64,000 bases of DNA from Pseudomonas yamanorum (lineage in GTDB: Bacteria; Pseudomonadota; Gammaproteobacteria; Pseudomonadales; Pseudomonadaceae): assembly GCF_013386765.1 (NCBI RefSeq), contig NZ_JACARE010000014.1, positions 153,758 through 217,757 of the forward strand, written 5' to 3'. Shown in pieces: positions 40,243-49,630 of the stretch. The number at the start of each line of letters is the position of its first letter. Position 1 is the stretch's first letter. Position numbers and translations under genes: made by a program. Under the pieces are notes generated by a model. The model made no database searches. It worked only from the letters and a program-made list of their open reading frames with translations, and was not told the DNA's origin.

Positions 40243-41211
40243 ATGATCGTTGATCGTCAAGGCAGGCGATTCCGCAATTTGCGGATCAGCCTGACCTCAG
40301 CCTGCAATTACGCTTGTACCTACTGCGTGCCCAACGGCAAGCGGCTGGTGGCTGCGCAGGATGAACTGTCGGCCGAGGCGATGGCGCGGGGCGTCGAGTA
40401 CCTGATCGAGGCGGCGGGCATCGAGCGCCTGCGTATTACCGGCGGTGAGCCGCTGGTCAGCCCCAAGCTGGAAGCTTTCATGGGCGCGGTGGGGCAGATG
40501 GGCTTGAGTGATATCAGCCTGACCACTAATGGCCAACTGCTCGCGCGCAAACTGCCGCTGCTGGTGGACGCCGGGATCCGGCGGATCAACGTGTCCCTCG
40601 ACACCCTGGACGCCGATGCCTTCCGCAGCATCGCCCGTGGTGGCGACCTGGCTACCGTGCTCGACGGCATGGACCAGGCCAGCGCCGCCGGAATCAAGAT
40701 CAAGGTCAACATGGTGCCGTTGCGTGGCCAGAACCTCGACCAGGTGATGCCGCTGCTCGACTACTGCCTGGAGCGTGGATACGAACTGCGCTTTATCGAA
40801 CTGATGCGCATGGGCCACCTGGCCAGCGACTCCAACGCATTCCTCCAGCAATTCGTCAGCCTGCAGCAATTGCTCAGCCTGATCGGCGAGCAGCACGAAT
40901 ACCTGCAAGCCAACGCCCCGGTGGACGCCACCGCGGTGCGCTACGAAGTGCCCGGCAAGGGTTTCTTTGGCGTGATCGCCAATGAAAGCGTGCCGTTCTG
41001 CCGCACCTGCTCGCGCCTGCGCCTGTCGTCTACCGGCTGGTTGCATGGCTGCCTGTCGTCGAGCAACCGCCACTACGTCGGCGACCTGCTGGACAAACCC
41101 CGCCACCAGGCCCTGCCGGCCTTGCAGCGCTTGTTGGTCAAGGCCCTGGGCGACAAGCAGGAAGTCGCATTCTCCGGCGGCGCCACCATCATGAAGATCA
41201 TCGGCGGCTAG
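40243..41211 (+). CDS. moaA: GTP 3',8-cyclase MoaA (radical SAM)
   Basis: A 322-residue enzyme of the first molybdopterin step. N-terminal radical-SAM cluster CNYACTYC (Cys21, 25, 28), ITGGEP, and a second cluster of cysteines in CRTCSRLRLSSTGWLHGC, ending in the functional Gly-Gly tail. No moaB-E genes are near. Monocistronic behind a long inverted repeat. Confidence 0.93.
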   Translation: MIVDRQGRRFRNLRISLTSACNYACTYCVPNGKRLVAAQDELSAEAMARGVEYLIEAAGIERLRITGGEPLVSPKLEAFMGAVGQMGLSDISLTTNGQLLARKLPLLVDAGIRRINVSLDTLDADAFRSIARGGDLATVLDGMDQASAAGIKIKVNMVPLRGQNLDQVMPLLDYCLERGYELRFIELMRMGHLASDSNAFLQQFVSLQQLLSLIGEQHEYLQANAPVDATAVRYEVPGKGFFGVIANESVPFCRTCSRLRLSSTGWLHGCLSSSNRHYVGDLLDKPRHQALPALQRLLVKALGDKQEVAFSGGATIMKIIGG

Positions 41212-41286
41212 TCCCGCAAGCTGGCGCAAAATCTGCATCTCGTGCCCATTCGCCGGTTTTCCGTCACCGGCCTCTGGAGAATTAGG

Positions 41287-41892
41287 ATGCGTAGTCTGGT
41301 TTTGGTGCTGGCGTCACTCGCGCTGGGTGGCTGCATGACCGTCAGTGATATGGCCGAAGGCACACGCTATCAGATGAGCGATGCCGGGCTGCTGGACCAC
41401 AGCGATACCCGCCGCGTCAATTCGATCCGCATACAGCCGGACTCCTTTGTGTTTATCGCCCAAGGCGCGTTCACCCCGCCGGGCAGTGCCTATCCACGGC
41501 CTAACATCGTGGCCGAGGAAGCCTTCAACGGGTTTGTCGAATACTTCCCGATGGTCCGCCGCGCCCGCAAGCCGGAAGGCCTGGAACAGGCGATGTCAGA
41601 AGCCCGCGCGGCCGGCGCCCATTACCTGTTGTACTGCCGCTTCGCCCAGGCGGATGACCGTATCGGCAACGCCGATGAATGGTCTGACCAGGAGGCGGTG
41701 GATCGCCTGGGCCTCGACACCGGGACCATTCAGGTGATGTTGATCGAGACCAGCACCCAGTATTTGATTGATACTGTGCGGATTCGCAGTCGTGGCGGTT
41801 TACTGACGTTCCACGACAACAAGCCTGAAGATCTGATCGGCAAGCCCCTGGCGCAGTACGCGCGCAGCCTGTTGGGCATGAGCGATCAGTAA
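41287..41892 (+). CDS. DUF4823 lipoprotein
   Basis: A 201-residue lipoprotein (signal [16 protein letters not shown], Cys16) with an alpha/beta domain including [23 protein letters not shown] 41287 has GGAG about nine bases upstream. Seventeen bases before the DUF1285 gene, so the two are probably cotranscribed. Function unknown. Confidence 0.82.
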   Translation: MRSLVLVLASLALGGCMTVSDMAEGTRYQMSDAGLLDHSDTRRVNSIRIQPDSFVFIAQGAFTPPGSAYPRPNIVAEEAFNGFVEYFPMVRRARKPEGLEQAMSEARAAGAHYLLYCRFAQADDRIGNADEWSDQEAVDRLGLDTGTIQVMLIETSTQYLIDTVRIRSRGGLLTFHDNKPEDLIGKPLAQYARSLLGMSDQ

Positions 41893-41909
41893 GTCACAAG
41901 GAGAGCTGC

Positions 41910-42470
41910 ATGACCGACTCGGCCAAGGCCAACGACCTGTTGGCGCAATTGCCCAAGGGCAAGGGGCCCGCACCGGTGCATCTGTGGAACCCGGCGTTTT
42001 GCGGCGATATCGACATGCGCATCGCCCGCGACGGCACCTGGTTCTACATGGGCACCCCGATCGGCCGCAAGCCGATGGTCAAGCTGTTCTCCAATATCAT
42101 CCGCCGCGATGGCGATGATTACTTTTTGATCACTCCAGTGGAAAAGGTCGGAATCAAGGTCGATGACGCGCCCTTCGTCGCCGTTAGCCTGGAAGTCGAA
42201 GGGCAGGGCGAAAGCCAGGTGTTGCGCTTTACCACCAACGTGGATGAACAGGTGGAGGCCGATATCGAGCACCCGCTGCGGGTGGTGATCGACCCGGACA
42301 CCCAGGAACCCTCGCCGTACCTGCGGGTGCGCACCAACCTCGAAGCCCTGGTTCACCGCAACGCGTTCTACCAATTGGTGGAGTTGGCGGTAACCCGTCC
42401 GATCAACGGTAAGAACTGGCTTGGCGTCTGGAGCGGCGGGGTATTTTTCCCCATCGGCCTGGAGCCCTGA
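41910..42470 (+). CDS. DUF1285 domain protein
   Basis: A 186-residue cytoplasmic protein with the DUF1285 core ([37 protein letters not shown], split by position). AAGGAGAGCTGC precedes ATG 41910. Function unknown; conserved in pseudomonads beside the preceding lipoprotein. It marks the end of the conserved block before an accessory region. Confidence 0.87.
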   Translation: MTDSAKANDLLAQLPKGKGPAPVHLWNPAFCGDIDMRIARDGTWFYMGTPIGRKPMVKLFSNIIRRDGDDYFLITPVEKVGIKVDDAPFVAVSLEVEGQGESQVLRFTTNVDEQVEADIEHPLRVVIDPDTQEPSPYLRVRTNLEALVHRNAFYQLVELAVTRPINGKNWLGVWSGGVFFPIGLEP

Positions 42471-42538
42471 GGCTGATTTTTTCCTTCCCCTGAAATAATT
42501 CGCTTGCTGTAGCCGGGCGCTTTCGGTTATCAATTTGT

Positions 42539-42554
42539 ACATGATTAGACATGT
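42539..42554. promoter_or_regulatory. Inverted repeat over the GntR-gene start codon
   Basis: ACATG and CATGT flank a 6-base spacer and overlap the ATG at 42541. A candidate autoregulatory operator; short arms make chance possible. Confidence 0.3.
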
Positions 42555-43254
42555 CCGATTTGATAAGAAAAAACGCGTCGTCGACGAGCTGATCCGCCGG
42601 ATTGAGGGCGGAGTGATGGCTGACGGTGTCCTGCTGCCGGGCGAGCACCAGTTGGCGGAAGAGTTTTCCGTCAGCCGCGGCACCCTGCGTGAAGCCCTGG
42701 CTGAGCTCAAGCGCCGCAGCTACATCGCCACCCAGAGCGGTGTCGGCTCCATCGTCACCTTCGACGGCATGGTGCTGGACCAGCGCAGCGGCTGGGCCCA
42801 AGCCCTGGCCGACACTGGTGCGGTGGTGACCTCGGAAATCCTGCGCCTGGAAACGGTCACTCGCCCGGACCTGCTCAGCAGCCACGGTACCGACCAATTC
42901 GTCGCCCTCGACCGCCGCCGTCGCGCCGCCGACGGCACGTTCGTGTCCCTGGAGCGTTCGCTGATGCCCGCTTCCGGCGGCCTCGAAAGCCTGCCCCAAG
43001 TCGGCCTGATCGATAACTCCCTGACCATCACCCTGGCCGCCTACGGTTACGTCGGCGCCACCGGCAATCAGTGGATCGGTGCCGAACCCTTGAGCGAGGA
43101 AGACGCCCGGTTGCTCGCTCGCCCGGTGGGCACCGTGTTCCTCAAGGCCCTGCGCACCACCTACGACCGCCAGGACCGCTTCATGGAATCCGTCGAAAGT
43201 CTGCTCGACCCTCTGCACTTTCGCCTGCACCTTCAATTTGGAACACCCACATGA
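42541..43254 (+). CDS. GntR-family (UTRA) regulator, YegW-like
   Basis: A 237-residue regulator: winged helix at about 10-75 (GVLLPGEHQLAEEFSVSRGTLREALAELKRR) and a UTRA/HutC-type effector domain. The stop overlaps the ADP-ribosylglycohydrolase ATG (ATGA), so it is the first gene of its own operon and probably controls the cassette, sensing its substrate or product. Confidence 0.87.
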   Translation: MIRHVRFDKKKRVVDELIRRIEGGVMADGVLLPGEHQLAEEFSVSRGTLREALAELKRRSYIATQSGVGSIVTFDGMVLDQRSGWAQALADTGAVVTSEILRLETVTRPDLLSSHGTDQFVALDRRRRAADGTFVSLERSLMPASGGLESLPQVGLIDNSLTITLAAYGYVGATGNQWIGAEPLSEEDARLLARPVGTVFLKALRTTYDRQDRFMESVESLLDPLHFRLHLQFGTPT

Positions 43255-44252
43255 CTGCCACTACCCGCGCCCTCGGCGCCTTCTACGGCCTGGCCCTGGG
43301 CGATGCGTTGGGCATGCCCACCCAGTCCCTGAGCCGCGAGCAGGTCAAGGCGCGTTTCGGTGCGATCACCGCCCTGGAAGATGCCGACGCCGATCAGCCG
43401 ATCGCGCCGAACATGCCCAAGGGCTCGATCACCGATGACACCGAACAGGCGATCCTTGTCGGCCAGTTGCTGGTGGACGGGCAGGGCAAGATTGAACCTG
43501 CTGAACTGGCCCAACGCCTGATCGACTGGGAAGCCGTGATGCGCGCCAAGGGCTCGCAGGACTTGCTGGGCCCGTCCACCAAGCGTGCGATCGACATGAT
43601 ACTGGCCGGCCATACCCCGGAAGAGTCCGGGCGCTACGGCACCACCAACGGCGCCGCCATGCGCATCACCCCGGTGGGTATCGCGGCCGACGTCAACGAC
43701 CCGGCGCAGTTTATCCAGGCGGTGATCCAGGCCTGCCAGGTCACCCACAACACCAACCTGGGCATCTCCAGTGCTGCAGCGGTGGCGGCGGTGGTGTCTG
43801 CCGGGATCAACGGTGTCGACCTGGGCGAGGCGCTGAACATCGGCACCCAGATCGCCCAGCAAGCGGAAAACCACGGCCACTGGATTGCCGGTGGGCGTAT
43901 CGCCACGCGCATCAGTTGGGCCCGGACCTTGAGCGTCGACAGCGGCGACAAGGCCCTGTTTACCGACCTGCTCTACGAATTGATCGGCACCTCCGTGGCG
44001 TCCCAGGAATCGGTGGTGGTGTCGTTTGCCCTCGCGCAGCAGGTCGCGGTGGGTGAAGTGAACGCCTTCGAAGCCCTGTGCATGGCCGCCAGCCTTGGCG
44101 GCGACACCGACACCATCGCCGCGATTCTCGGCGCGATGCTCGGTGCGTGCCTGGGGATGCAGTGCTGGCCGGAGGCGATGATCGAACAGGTCAAACGCGT
44201 CAATGGCCTGGACCTGGAGCCGCTGGTCCAGGGGCTGCTCGATCTGCGCTGA
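43251..44252 (+). CDS. ADP-ribosylglycohydrolase (DraG-like) family enzyme, YegU-like
   Basis: A 333-residue all-helical DraG-family hydrolase with the metal motifs GLALGDALGMP, SITDDTEQAI and GGDTDTIAAILGAMLGA. The family splits N- or O-ribosyl bonds of ADP-ribosylated proteins or small ribosides. Next to a nucleobase/nucleoside permease and a PfkB kinase, a small ribosylated substrate is more likely than a protein. ATG 43251 overlaps the GntR stop. Confidence 0.88.
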   Translation: MTATTRALGAFYGLALGDALGMPTQSLSREQVKARFGAITALEDADADQPIAPNMPKGSITDDTEQAILVGQLLVDGQGKIEPAELAQRLIDWEAVMRAKGSQDLLGPSTKRAIDMILAGHTPEESGRYGTTNGAAMRITPVGIAADVNDPAQFIQAVIQACQVTHNTNLGISSAAAVAAVVSAGINGVDLGEALNIGTQIAQQAENHGHWIAGGRIATRISWARTLSVDSGDKALFTDLLYELIGTSVASQESVVVSFALAQQVAVGEVNAFEALCMAASLGGDTDTIAAILGAMLGACLGMQCWPEAMIEQVKRVNGLDLEPLVQGLLDLR

Positions 44253-44270
44253 GCACCGCAGATCAAAAAA

Positions 44271-44360
44271 TGTCGGAGCTGGCTTGCCTGCGATAGCGGT
44301 CGATCAGTTGATGAATCATCGACTGACACCACGCTATCGCAGGCAAGCCAGCTCCCACAT
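44271..44360. repeat. REPIN, family A
   Basis: TGTCGGAGCTGGCTTGCCTGCGATAGCG at the left and the inverted CGCTATCGCAGGCAAGCCAGCTCCCACA at the right. It lies inside the yeg-like cassette, between the glycohydrolase and permease genes, and may lower downstream transcription. Confidence 0.85.
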
Positions 44361-44450
44361 TGATCGCACCGAGTCAGGAAGACCGGAACAAAGATTCAAC
44401 TTGCCAACCTGCCACAACCACAAAAAAACAGGCATCAGGAGCACCCCACC

Positions 44451-45917
44451 ATGAGTACGTCCTCTTCCGGCCAAAGCGCCGGGCAATTGGAAACACGCGG
44501 CATCGAGCCGGTCCCGGAAGGCGAGTGCAACGGCCATCCGCTGCAACTGTTCTGGGTCTGGTTTGCGGCCAACATCAGCATCCTCGGCTTGCCCTTGGGC
44601 GCAACCCTCGTGGCGTTTCGCGGCCTGGCAATCTGGCAGGCGATCATCGTTGCGGTCCTCGGCGCTGCCGGTTCATTTGCGGTGGTCGGCATCATCTCCA
44701 TCGCCGGCCGTCGTGGCCGTGCCCCGAGCCTGACCCTGTCCCGGGCGATCTTCGGCGTACGCGGCAATATCGGGCCGACTCTGGTGTCGCTGATGTCGCG
44801 CCTCGGCTGGGAAACCGTCAACACCACCACCGCCGCGTTCGTGCTGCTGTCGTTGTGCTCGATCCTGTTCAACTCGCCGGTTGCGGCCAAAAGCGCGCCG
44901 GTACTGACCCTGCTGTTCATCGGCATCTTCGTGCTGCTGACCCTCGCCGTATCCGGCCTGGGCCACGCCACCTTGCTGGTGATCCAGAAGTGGGCCACCT
45001 ACGTGTTCGGCGCGCTGAATATCCTGGTGGGCGGTTTCCTTTGCGCCACCATCGACTGGAGCGCGGTGTTCAACGCCACGCCTGCACCGTTGAGCGCGAT
45101 GATCATCGGCGTCGGCACCATGGCCGCCGGTACCGGTATCGGCTGGGCCAACGCCGGCGCGGATATGTCGCGCTACCAGCATCGCAGCGTCAAGGCCGTG
45201 CGCCTGGTGGCGTCGGCGGCCTTTGGTGCGGGGATTCCGCTGGTGCTGTTGATCACCCTCGGCGGCCTGTTGTCCGTGGGCAACAACGACCTGGCGTCGG
45301 CCACTGACCCGATCATCGCGATCCGCGACATGCTGCCGACCTGGATGGCGGTGCCGTACCTGATCACCGCGTTTGGCGGGCTGCTGCTGTCGAATAACCT
45401 GTCGGTGTACTCGGCAGGCCTCACCACCTTGACCCTCGGCTTGAAGGTCAAGCGTGTGCACGCGGTGATCGTCGACATTGTCGCAATCTTCGCCGGTTCG
45501 ATCTACTTCATGCTGATCGCTGACAGCTTCTACGGCCCGTTCATCACCTTCATCTCGTTGCTGGCCGTGCCGATCACCGCTTGGGTCGGGATCTTCGTGG
45601 TCGACCTGATTCATCGCCACTACTACAGCCCCAAAGACCTGCTGGACGTGACGCCAAGCAGCGCCTACTGGTATCGCGGCGGGGTTGAGTGGCGTGCATT
45701 TGGCGCCTGGGCCATCGCGATTGTTTTGGGCTTCAGCTTCACCACCATCGGCACCACGGCCGAGAACATCTGGTTCGCCGGACCGCTGTCCGATTCGTGG
45801 CTGGGCCACAACGGCCTGGGCTGGATCGTCACCTTCCTGGTGGCCGGCGGGATTTATGCGGTACTGGGTGGCGCGGCTGATCGTCGCCCGGCTTTGGTAG
45901 AGAGCGCTAATGTCTAG
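44451..45917 (+). CDS. NCS1-family nucleobase/nucleoside permease (CodB-like)
   Basis: A 488-residue transporter with about 12 membrane spans. N-terminal LFWVWFAANISILGLPLGA and TLSRAIFGVRGNIGPTL, and AGTGIGWANAGADMSRYQ are NCS1 hallmarks. NCS1 proteins import cytosine, purines, allantoin, hydantoins or nucleosides with a cation. In E. coli the analogous slot has the MFS nucleoside transporter YegT, so this is a transporter replacement. The kinase overlaps its end by eight bases. Confidence 0.9.
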   Translation: MSTSSSGQSAGQLETRGIEPVPEGECNGHPLQLFWVWFAANISILGLPLGATLVAFRGLAIWQAIIVAVLGAAGSFAVVGIISIAGRRGRAPSLTLSRAIFGVRGNIGPTLVSLMSRLGWETVNTTTAAFVLLSLCSILFNSPVAAKSAPVLTLLFIGIFVLLTLAVSGLGHATLLVIQKWATYVFGALNILVGGFLCATIDWSAVFNATPAPLSAMIIGVGTMAAGTGIGWANAGADMSRYQHRSVKAVRLVASAAFGAGIPLVLLITLGGLLSVGNNDLASATDPIIAIRDMLPTWMAVPYLITAFGGLLLSNNLSVYSAGLTTLTLGLKVKRVHAVIVDIVAIFAGSIYFMLIADSFYGPFITFISLLAVPITAWVGIFVVDLIHRHYYSPKDLLDVTPSSAYWYRGGVEWRAFGAWAIAIVLGFSFTTIGTTAENIWFAGPLSDSWLGHNGLGWIVTFLVAGGIYAVLGGAADRRPALVESANV

Positions 45918-46830
45918 ATTGCTGCACAGCGGCCAGGTCATCGTCGACCTGGTCATGTCCCTCGACACGTTGCCCGCCACTGGCGGCGATGTATTGGCCA
46001 ATTCCGCCAGCTTCGAAGCTGGCGGCGGCTTCAACGTGATGGCCGCCGCCCGGCGCAACGGCTTGCCGGTGGTCTATCTGGGCCGCCATGGCACCGGTCG
46101 CTTCGGCGACCTGGCGCGCGCGGCGATGCAGGCCGAGGGCATTGAAATGGCCCTGGCCGCCAGCGACGACAAGGACACCGGCCTGTGCGTGTCCCTGACC
46201 GAAGCCACCACCGAGCGCACCTTCATTTCCCATATCGGCGCCGAAGGCGACTTGCTGGCGCAAGACCTGGCCAATGCCGTGCCCCGTGCCGACGACTATG
46301 TGTACGTCAGTGGTTACAGCCTGCTGCTGGAGGGCAAGGCCAAGGCGTTGCTCGACTGGCTGTTGGCGTTGCCGAGGGCGATCACAGTAGTGTTCGACCC
46401 GGGCCCATTGGTGAAGGCGCCGGACTCGGCCTTGATGGTCGCCCTGTTGCCGCGCATCGATATCTGGACCAGCAACGGTCCGGAAGCCTTGGCGTTTACC
46501 GGCGCCAGCGATCTGGCCGGCGCCTTGCTCAAGCTCAACGGGCATCTGCCCGCCGAGACCTTGCTGGTGGTGCGCGACGGGCCGAATGGCTGCTGGGTCA
46601 GCCGTCACGGCCAGGCCGAGCATGTGCCGGGTTTCAAGGTCAAGGCAGTGGACAGCAACGGTGCGGGCGATGCCCATGCCGGGGTGTTTATCGCGGGCCT
46701 GGCCAACGGCCTGGCACCGGCGGCTGCGGCACGTCGCGCGAATGCGGCGGCAGCACTGGCGGTCACGCGCTGGGGCCCGGCCACCTCACCGGGCACGGCG
46801 GAAGTGGACGCGTTGTTGAGTGCGGGCTGA
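45910..46830 (+). CDS. PfkB-family sugar/nucleoside kinase, YegV-like
   Basis: A 306-residue ribokinase-fold enzyme. Substrate-side GGGFNVMAAARRNG; the catalytic motif reads SNGAGDAHAGVF, with Asn for the usual Thr but the base aspartate kept. The substrate is probably a ribose or nucleoside released by the glycohydrolase. It overlaps the permease gene and ends the cassette. Confidence 0.88.
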   Translation: MSRLLHSGQVIVDLVMSLDTLPATGGDVLANSASFEAGGGFNVMAAARRNGLPVVYLGRHGTGRFGDLARAAMQAEGIEMALAASDDKDTGLCVSLTEATTERTFISHIGAEGDLLAQDLANAVPRADDYVYVSGYSLLLEGKAKALLDWLLALPRAITVVFDPGPLVKAPDSALMVALLPRIDIWTSNGPEALAFTGASDLAGALLKLNGHLPAETLLVVRDGPNGCWVSRHGQAEHVPGFKVKAVDSNGAGDAHAGVFIAGLANGLAPAAAARRANAAAALAVTRWGPATSPGTAEVDALLSAG

Positions 46831-46868
46831 TTCGGCAGAATAGCCGGCATTGAGCACGGAGCGACGCC

Positions 46869-47597
46869 ATGACCCAGAACATCTACGACACCGAGGTTTT
46901 CTTCGAGGGCTACAGCAAGATGGGCCGCTCGGTGGAAGGCCTCGCCGGCGCCCCGGAGTGGCCGGCGTTGCAGGCCATGCTGCCGCCGATGTCGGGGCTG
47001 AACGTGGTGGACCTGGGTTGCGGCTACGGTTGGTTCAGTCGCTGGGCCCGGGAGCAGGGCGCCGAGCAGGTGTTGGGGCTGGACGTGTCCCACAAGATGC
47101 TGGCTCGGGCGAAGGAGATGACGTCCTCTTCGGGCATCACTTACGCCATTGCCGACCTTGAGCAACTTGAGCTTCCCACCGCCACTTTCGACCTGGCCTA
47201 CAGCTCGCTGGCCTTCCATTACATCGTCGATCTCAAAGGCCTGTTCGCGCGTATCCATCAAACGCTGGTGCCGGGCGGGCGGTTGGTGTTTTCCATCGAG
47301 CACCCGATCTTCATGGCGCCCCGGCAACCGGGTTGGCTGATTGATGAGCAAGGGCGCAAGAGCTGGCCGGTGGACAGTTACCAGCTGGAAGGACCACGGG
47401 TGACCAACTGGTTGGCGGATGGCGTGATCAAGCAACATCGCACCTTGGGCACGTTGCTGACGTTGTTGATCGAGGCGGGTTTTACCTTGAGCCATGTCGA
47501 CGAGTGGGGCCCGAGCGAGGCGGACCTGAAGGCCCGCCCGGCACTGGCCGAAGAACTGGAACGGCCGATGATGCTATTGGTCGCCGCTCACCGCTGA
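46869..47597 (+). CDS. Class I SAM-dependent methyltransferase
   Basis: A 242-residue methyltransferase of the Methyltransf_11/25 type: SAM motif VVDLGCGYGWFSRW, acidic LGLDVS, FDLAYSSLAFHYI and LVPGGRLVFSIEHP. The substrate is unknown. It starts 38 bases after the PfkB kinase, so it may be part of that transcript. Confidence 0.85.
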   Translation: MTQNIYDTEVFFEGYSKMGRSVEGLAGAPEWPALQAMLPPMSGLNVVDLGCGYGWFSRWAREQGAEQVLGLDVSHKMLARAKEMTSSSGITYAIADLEQLELPTATFDLAYSSLAFHYIVDLKGLFARIHQTLVPGGRLVFSIEHPIFMAPRQPGWLIDEQGRKSWPVDSYQLEGPRVTNWLADGVIKQHRTLGTLLTLLIEAGFTLSHVDEWGPSEADLKARPALAEELERPMMLLVAAHR

Positions 47598-47602
47598 CAC
47601 CG

Positions 47603-47869
47603 CTATTGGCCTGCTTCGCTTTCCAGCTTGCGGGCCGCTTCCACGCCGGACGCAGTGAGCTTGATCGGCAGGTTCAGCGCGTGTTCCCCGGCATCGTTGC
47701 AGGTCACATGGCCTTCCTTGATCCACCCGCGGTCCTGCAAGGTGGCCAGGGCGCTGGCCACCACTTTTTCACCTCGGTAGTTGTCCAGCACTTCCTTGCC
47801 CAGCCCACTGGGATGGGCGTGGAGCAGGCGGGTGAGGACTTCTTTTTCGAGATTGTGATCGACGTTCAT
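47603..47869 (-). CDS. Uncharacterised small winged-helix-like protein
   Basis: An 88-residue basic/acidic helical protein (EKEVLTRLLHAHPSGLGKEVL, ALATLQDRGWIKEGHVTC, LTASGVEAARKLE) resembling a degenerate winged helix: helix, helix, hairpin. Plausible DNA-binding or protein-interaction role, not provable here. GAGG precedes the ATG. Convergent with the methyltransferase. Confidence 0.7.
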   Translation of the reverse strand: MNVDHNLEKEVLTRLLHAHPSGLGKEVLDNYRGEKVVASALATLQDRGWIKEGHVTCNDAGEHALNLPIKLTASGVEAARKLESEAGQ

Positions 47870-47917
47870 GCATACCTCTTCACTGGGAAATGGTTGGGTG
47901 TTCGTCTTTGCTGCGCG

Positions 47918-48265
47918 TTAAGGCGCTGGCTGTTTTGGCGCGCCGGGGATGTTTGAGTCATCACCTTTGTTGATCGATGGTGAAGTGGCGCCCGGGCCCA
48001 TTTTGCCGTTAGGCACCGCACCGCTGTTGCGATTGGTATCGTTACCTTGGGTGTGCGGGTCTTTGCTGTTGTCGATGATGGCGCCGCCGTTGGTGTCCAT
48101 GCCGGTGCCCATCGAGTCCTTCGACTCCTGGGTGGCCGGGTTGGGCGGGCTGCCGACCGGGTCTGTCGGGCCAGTGCTGGAACCTGTGGAGGCGGCAAAG
48201 CTGCTCAGCGAAACCGCAGACAGCAAACCGGTGAGGGCGAGGGCGGCAAATTTGGAAGTCGTCAT
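47918..48265 (-). CDS. Small secreted low-complexity protein
   Basis: A 115-residue protein with a signal peptide (about 25 residues, cleavage after SFA) and a disordered remainder rich in Gly, Ser, Pro, Asn and Thr, with no cysteine. GGAG precedes the ATG. No known family. It is likely periplasmic or extracellular; function unknown. Confidence 0.72.
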   Translation of the reverse strand: MTTSKFAALALTGLLSAVSLSSFAASTGSSTGPTDPVGSPPNPATQESKDSMGTGMDTNGGAIIDNSKDPHTQGNDTNRNSGAVPNGKMGPGATSPSINKGDDSNIPGAPKQPAP

Positions 48266-48350
48266 GATGGTGTCTCCATATGATTAATGTCCTTACCTGA
48301 TATTGGTCCGCCCCTGTTTGCGATTCGTGCCTCGATACCGACGAACGGTC

Positions 48351-49544
48351 TTAGGTCGCTTGTAAGATTTTGTGTGATGCGATTCGACGCCAGATCAAGC
48401 GCGCCACCGTGATCAACCAGTTGAGCGACGCCACGGCCATCACGCTCATCAACAGGGTCGACATGCCGTATTCGACGATGACCTTGCCCGCCAGCAACGG
48501 GAAACCGAACACCCCGATAAAGTACGCCAGGCTGAACAACAGCAACGCCTGGGACGTAGTGCCGGCAGGTGCCTCGTTGGCCGCCAACCCGTTGATCACC
48601 GAATACGTCAGGCCATAACCCACGCCCAGGGTGACCGCCGCCAGCAGGTAGCTGAAGTTGCCACTGACCTTGAACCCGAACAGGAAAATCGACACCAGCA
48701 TCAACCCGGACAACACACACGCCGCCCAATACGGATCACGCCTGACCACGATGCTGGCGATCAGCAGGCGGCTGGTAATCGCCGCGCTCATGAAGCCCAG
48801 GAAGAACAGCGAATAGTCCAGCCCGTGCAGCGCCGCGTAGCTGGTCTGGAAACTCGACAGCCCGCCAAACACACAACCGCCGAGGCCCACCATGATGATC
48901 GCGAACACCGCCCTGGACGACAGCACCTTGCGCGTGGCCGACCACGAAATCTTGGACACCGGCGCAGTGTGCTGACTGAGTGCCGCACCCAGCCGCCAGA
49001 AAATCACCACACCCACCAGGCTCGCCAGCGCTGCGATGTGGAACGCCGCCGTCAGCGAGAAATCCAGGGCACTGGCCGCCCGCCCCAGCAGCGGCCCGGA
49101 GCCGATCCCGGTCATCATGCTGCCCGACAGCAGGGCGAAATACTTGGCCCGTTGCGCCGGCTCCACCAGCATCGCCACGATGATCGGCCCCAGTGTGTAG
49201 AACACGCCCCAGCCCAAGCCCAGCGACAAGCCAAAAAACATCAGCCCTTCGCCAAACCCCGGCGCCAATGCAAAGCCCAGGCACGCCACCACCAGCAATA
49301 TGCCGAGGAGGGCGATCGAGCGGGCAGCCCCCAGCATGTCCGCCAGATGGCCGGAAACCAGCACCGCTACAAAGGTGCTGAGCATCGCCATGGAGATCAC
49401 GCTGCCGGCGTCGTGTTCGTTGCCGCCACGGGCATGGATCAGCAGCGACAGCAAGAATGTCGAACCATATGACAAGGAAAGCAGGTAACTGGCGAGGCAG
49501 AAAAGGGCGAACAGTTTCCCGCCAACCGCAGGGGAGGAGTGCAT
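48351..49544 (-). CDS. MFS transporter
   Basis: A 397-residue protein with about 12 membrane spans; the loop between TM2 and TM3 reads GHLADMLGAARSIALLG, the MFS motif A. The substrate is unknown. AAGGCC lies upstream of ATG 49544. It is separated from the secreted-protein gene by 85 bases. Confidence 0.87.
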   Translation of the reverse strand: MHSSPAVGGKLFALFCLASYLLSLSYGSTFLLSLLIHARGGNEHDAGSVISMAMLSTFVAVLVSGHLADMLGAARSIALLGILLVVACLGFALAPGFGEGLMFFGLSLGLGWGVFYTLGPIIVAMLVEPAQRAKYFALLSGSMMTGIGSGPLLGRAASALDFSLTAAFHIAALASLVGVVIFWRLGAALSQHTAPVSKISWSATRKVLSSRAVFAIIMVGLGGCVFGGLSSFQTSYAALHGLDYSLFFLGFMSAAITSRLLIASIVVRRDPYWAACVLSGLMLVSIFLFGFKVSGNFSYLLAAVTLGVGYGLTYSVINGLAANEAPAGTTSQALLLFSLAYFIGVFGFPLLAGKVIVEYGMSTLLMSVMAVASLNWLITVARLIWRRIASHKILQAT

Positions 49545-49630
49545 GAAGAGGCCTTGCGTCTGTTGGATTTATGGCCAACTTTTTACCATGCACAGCCCGA
49601 GGGTTTGTTCTGTGGTTAGCGGTTCTTGCA

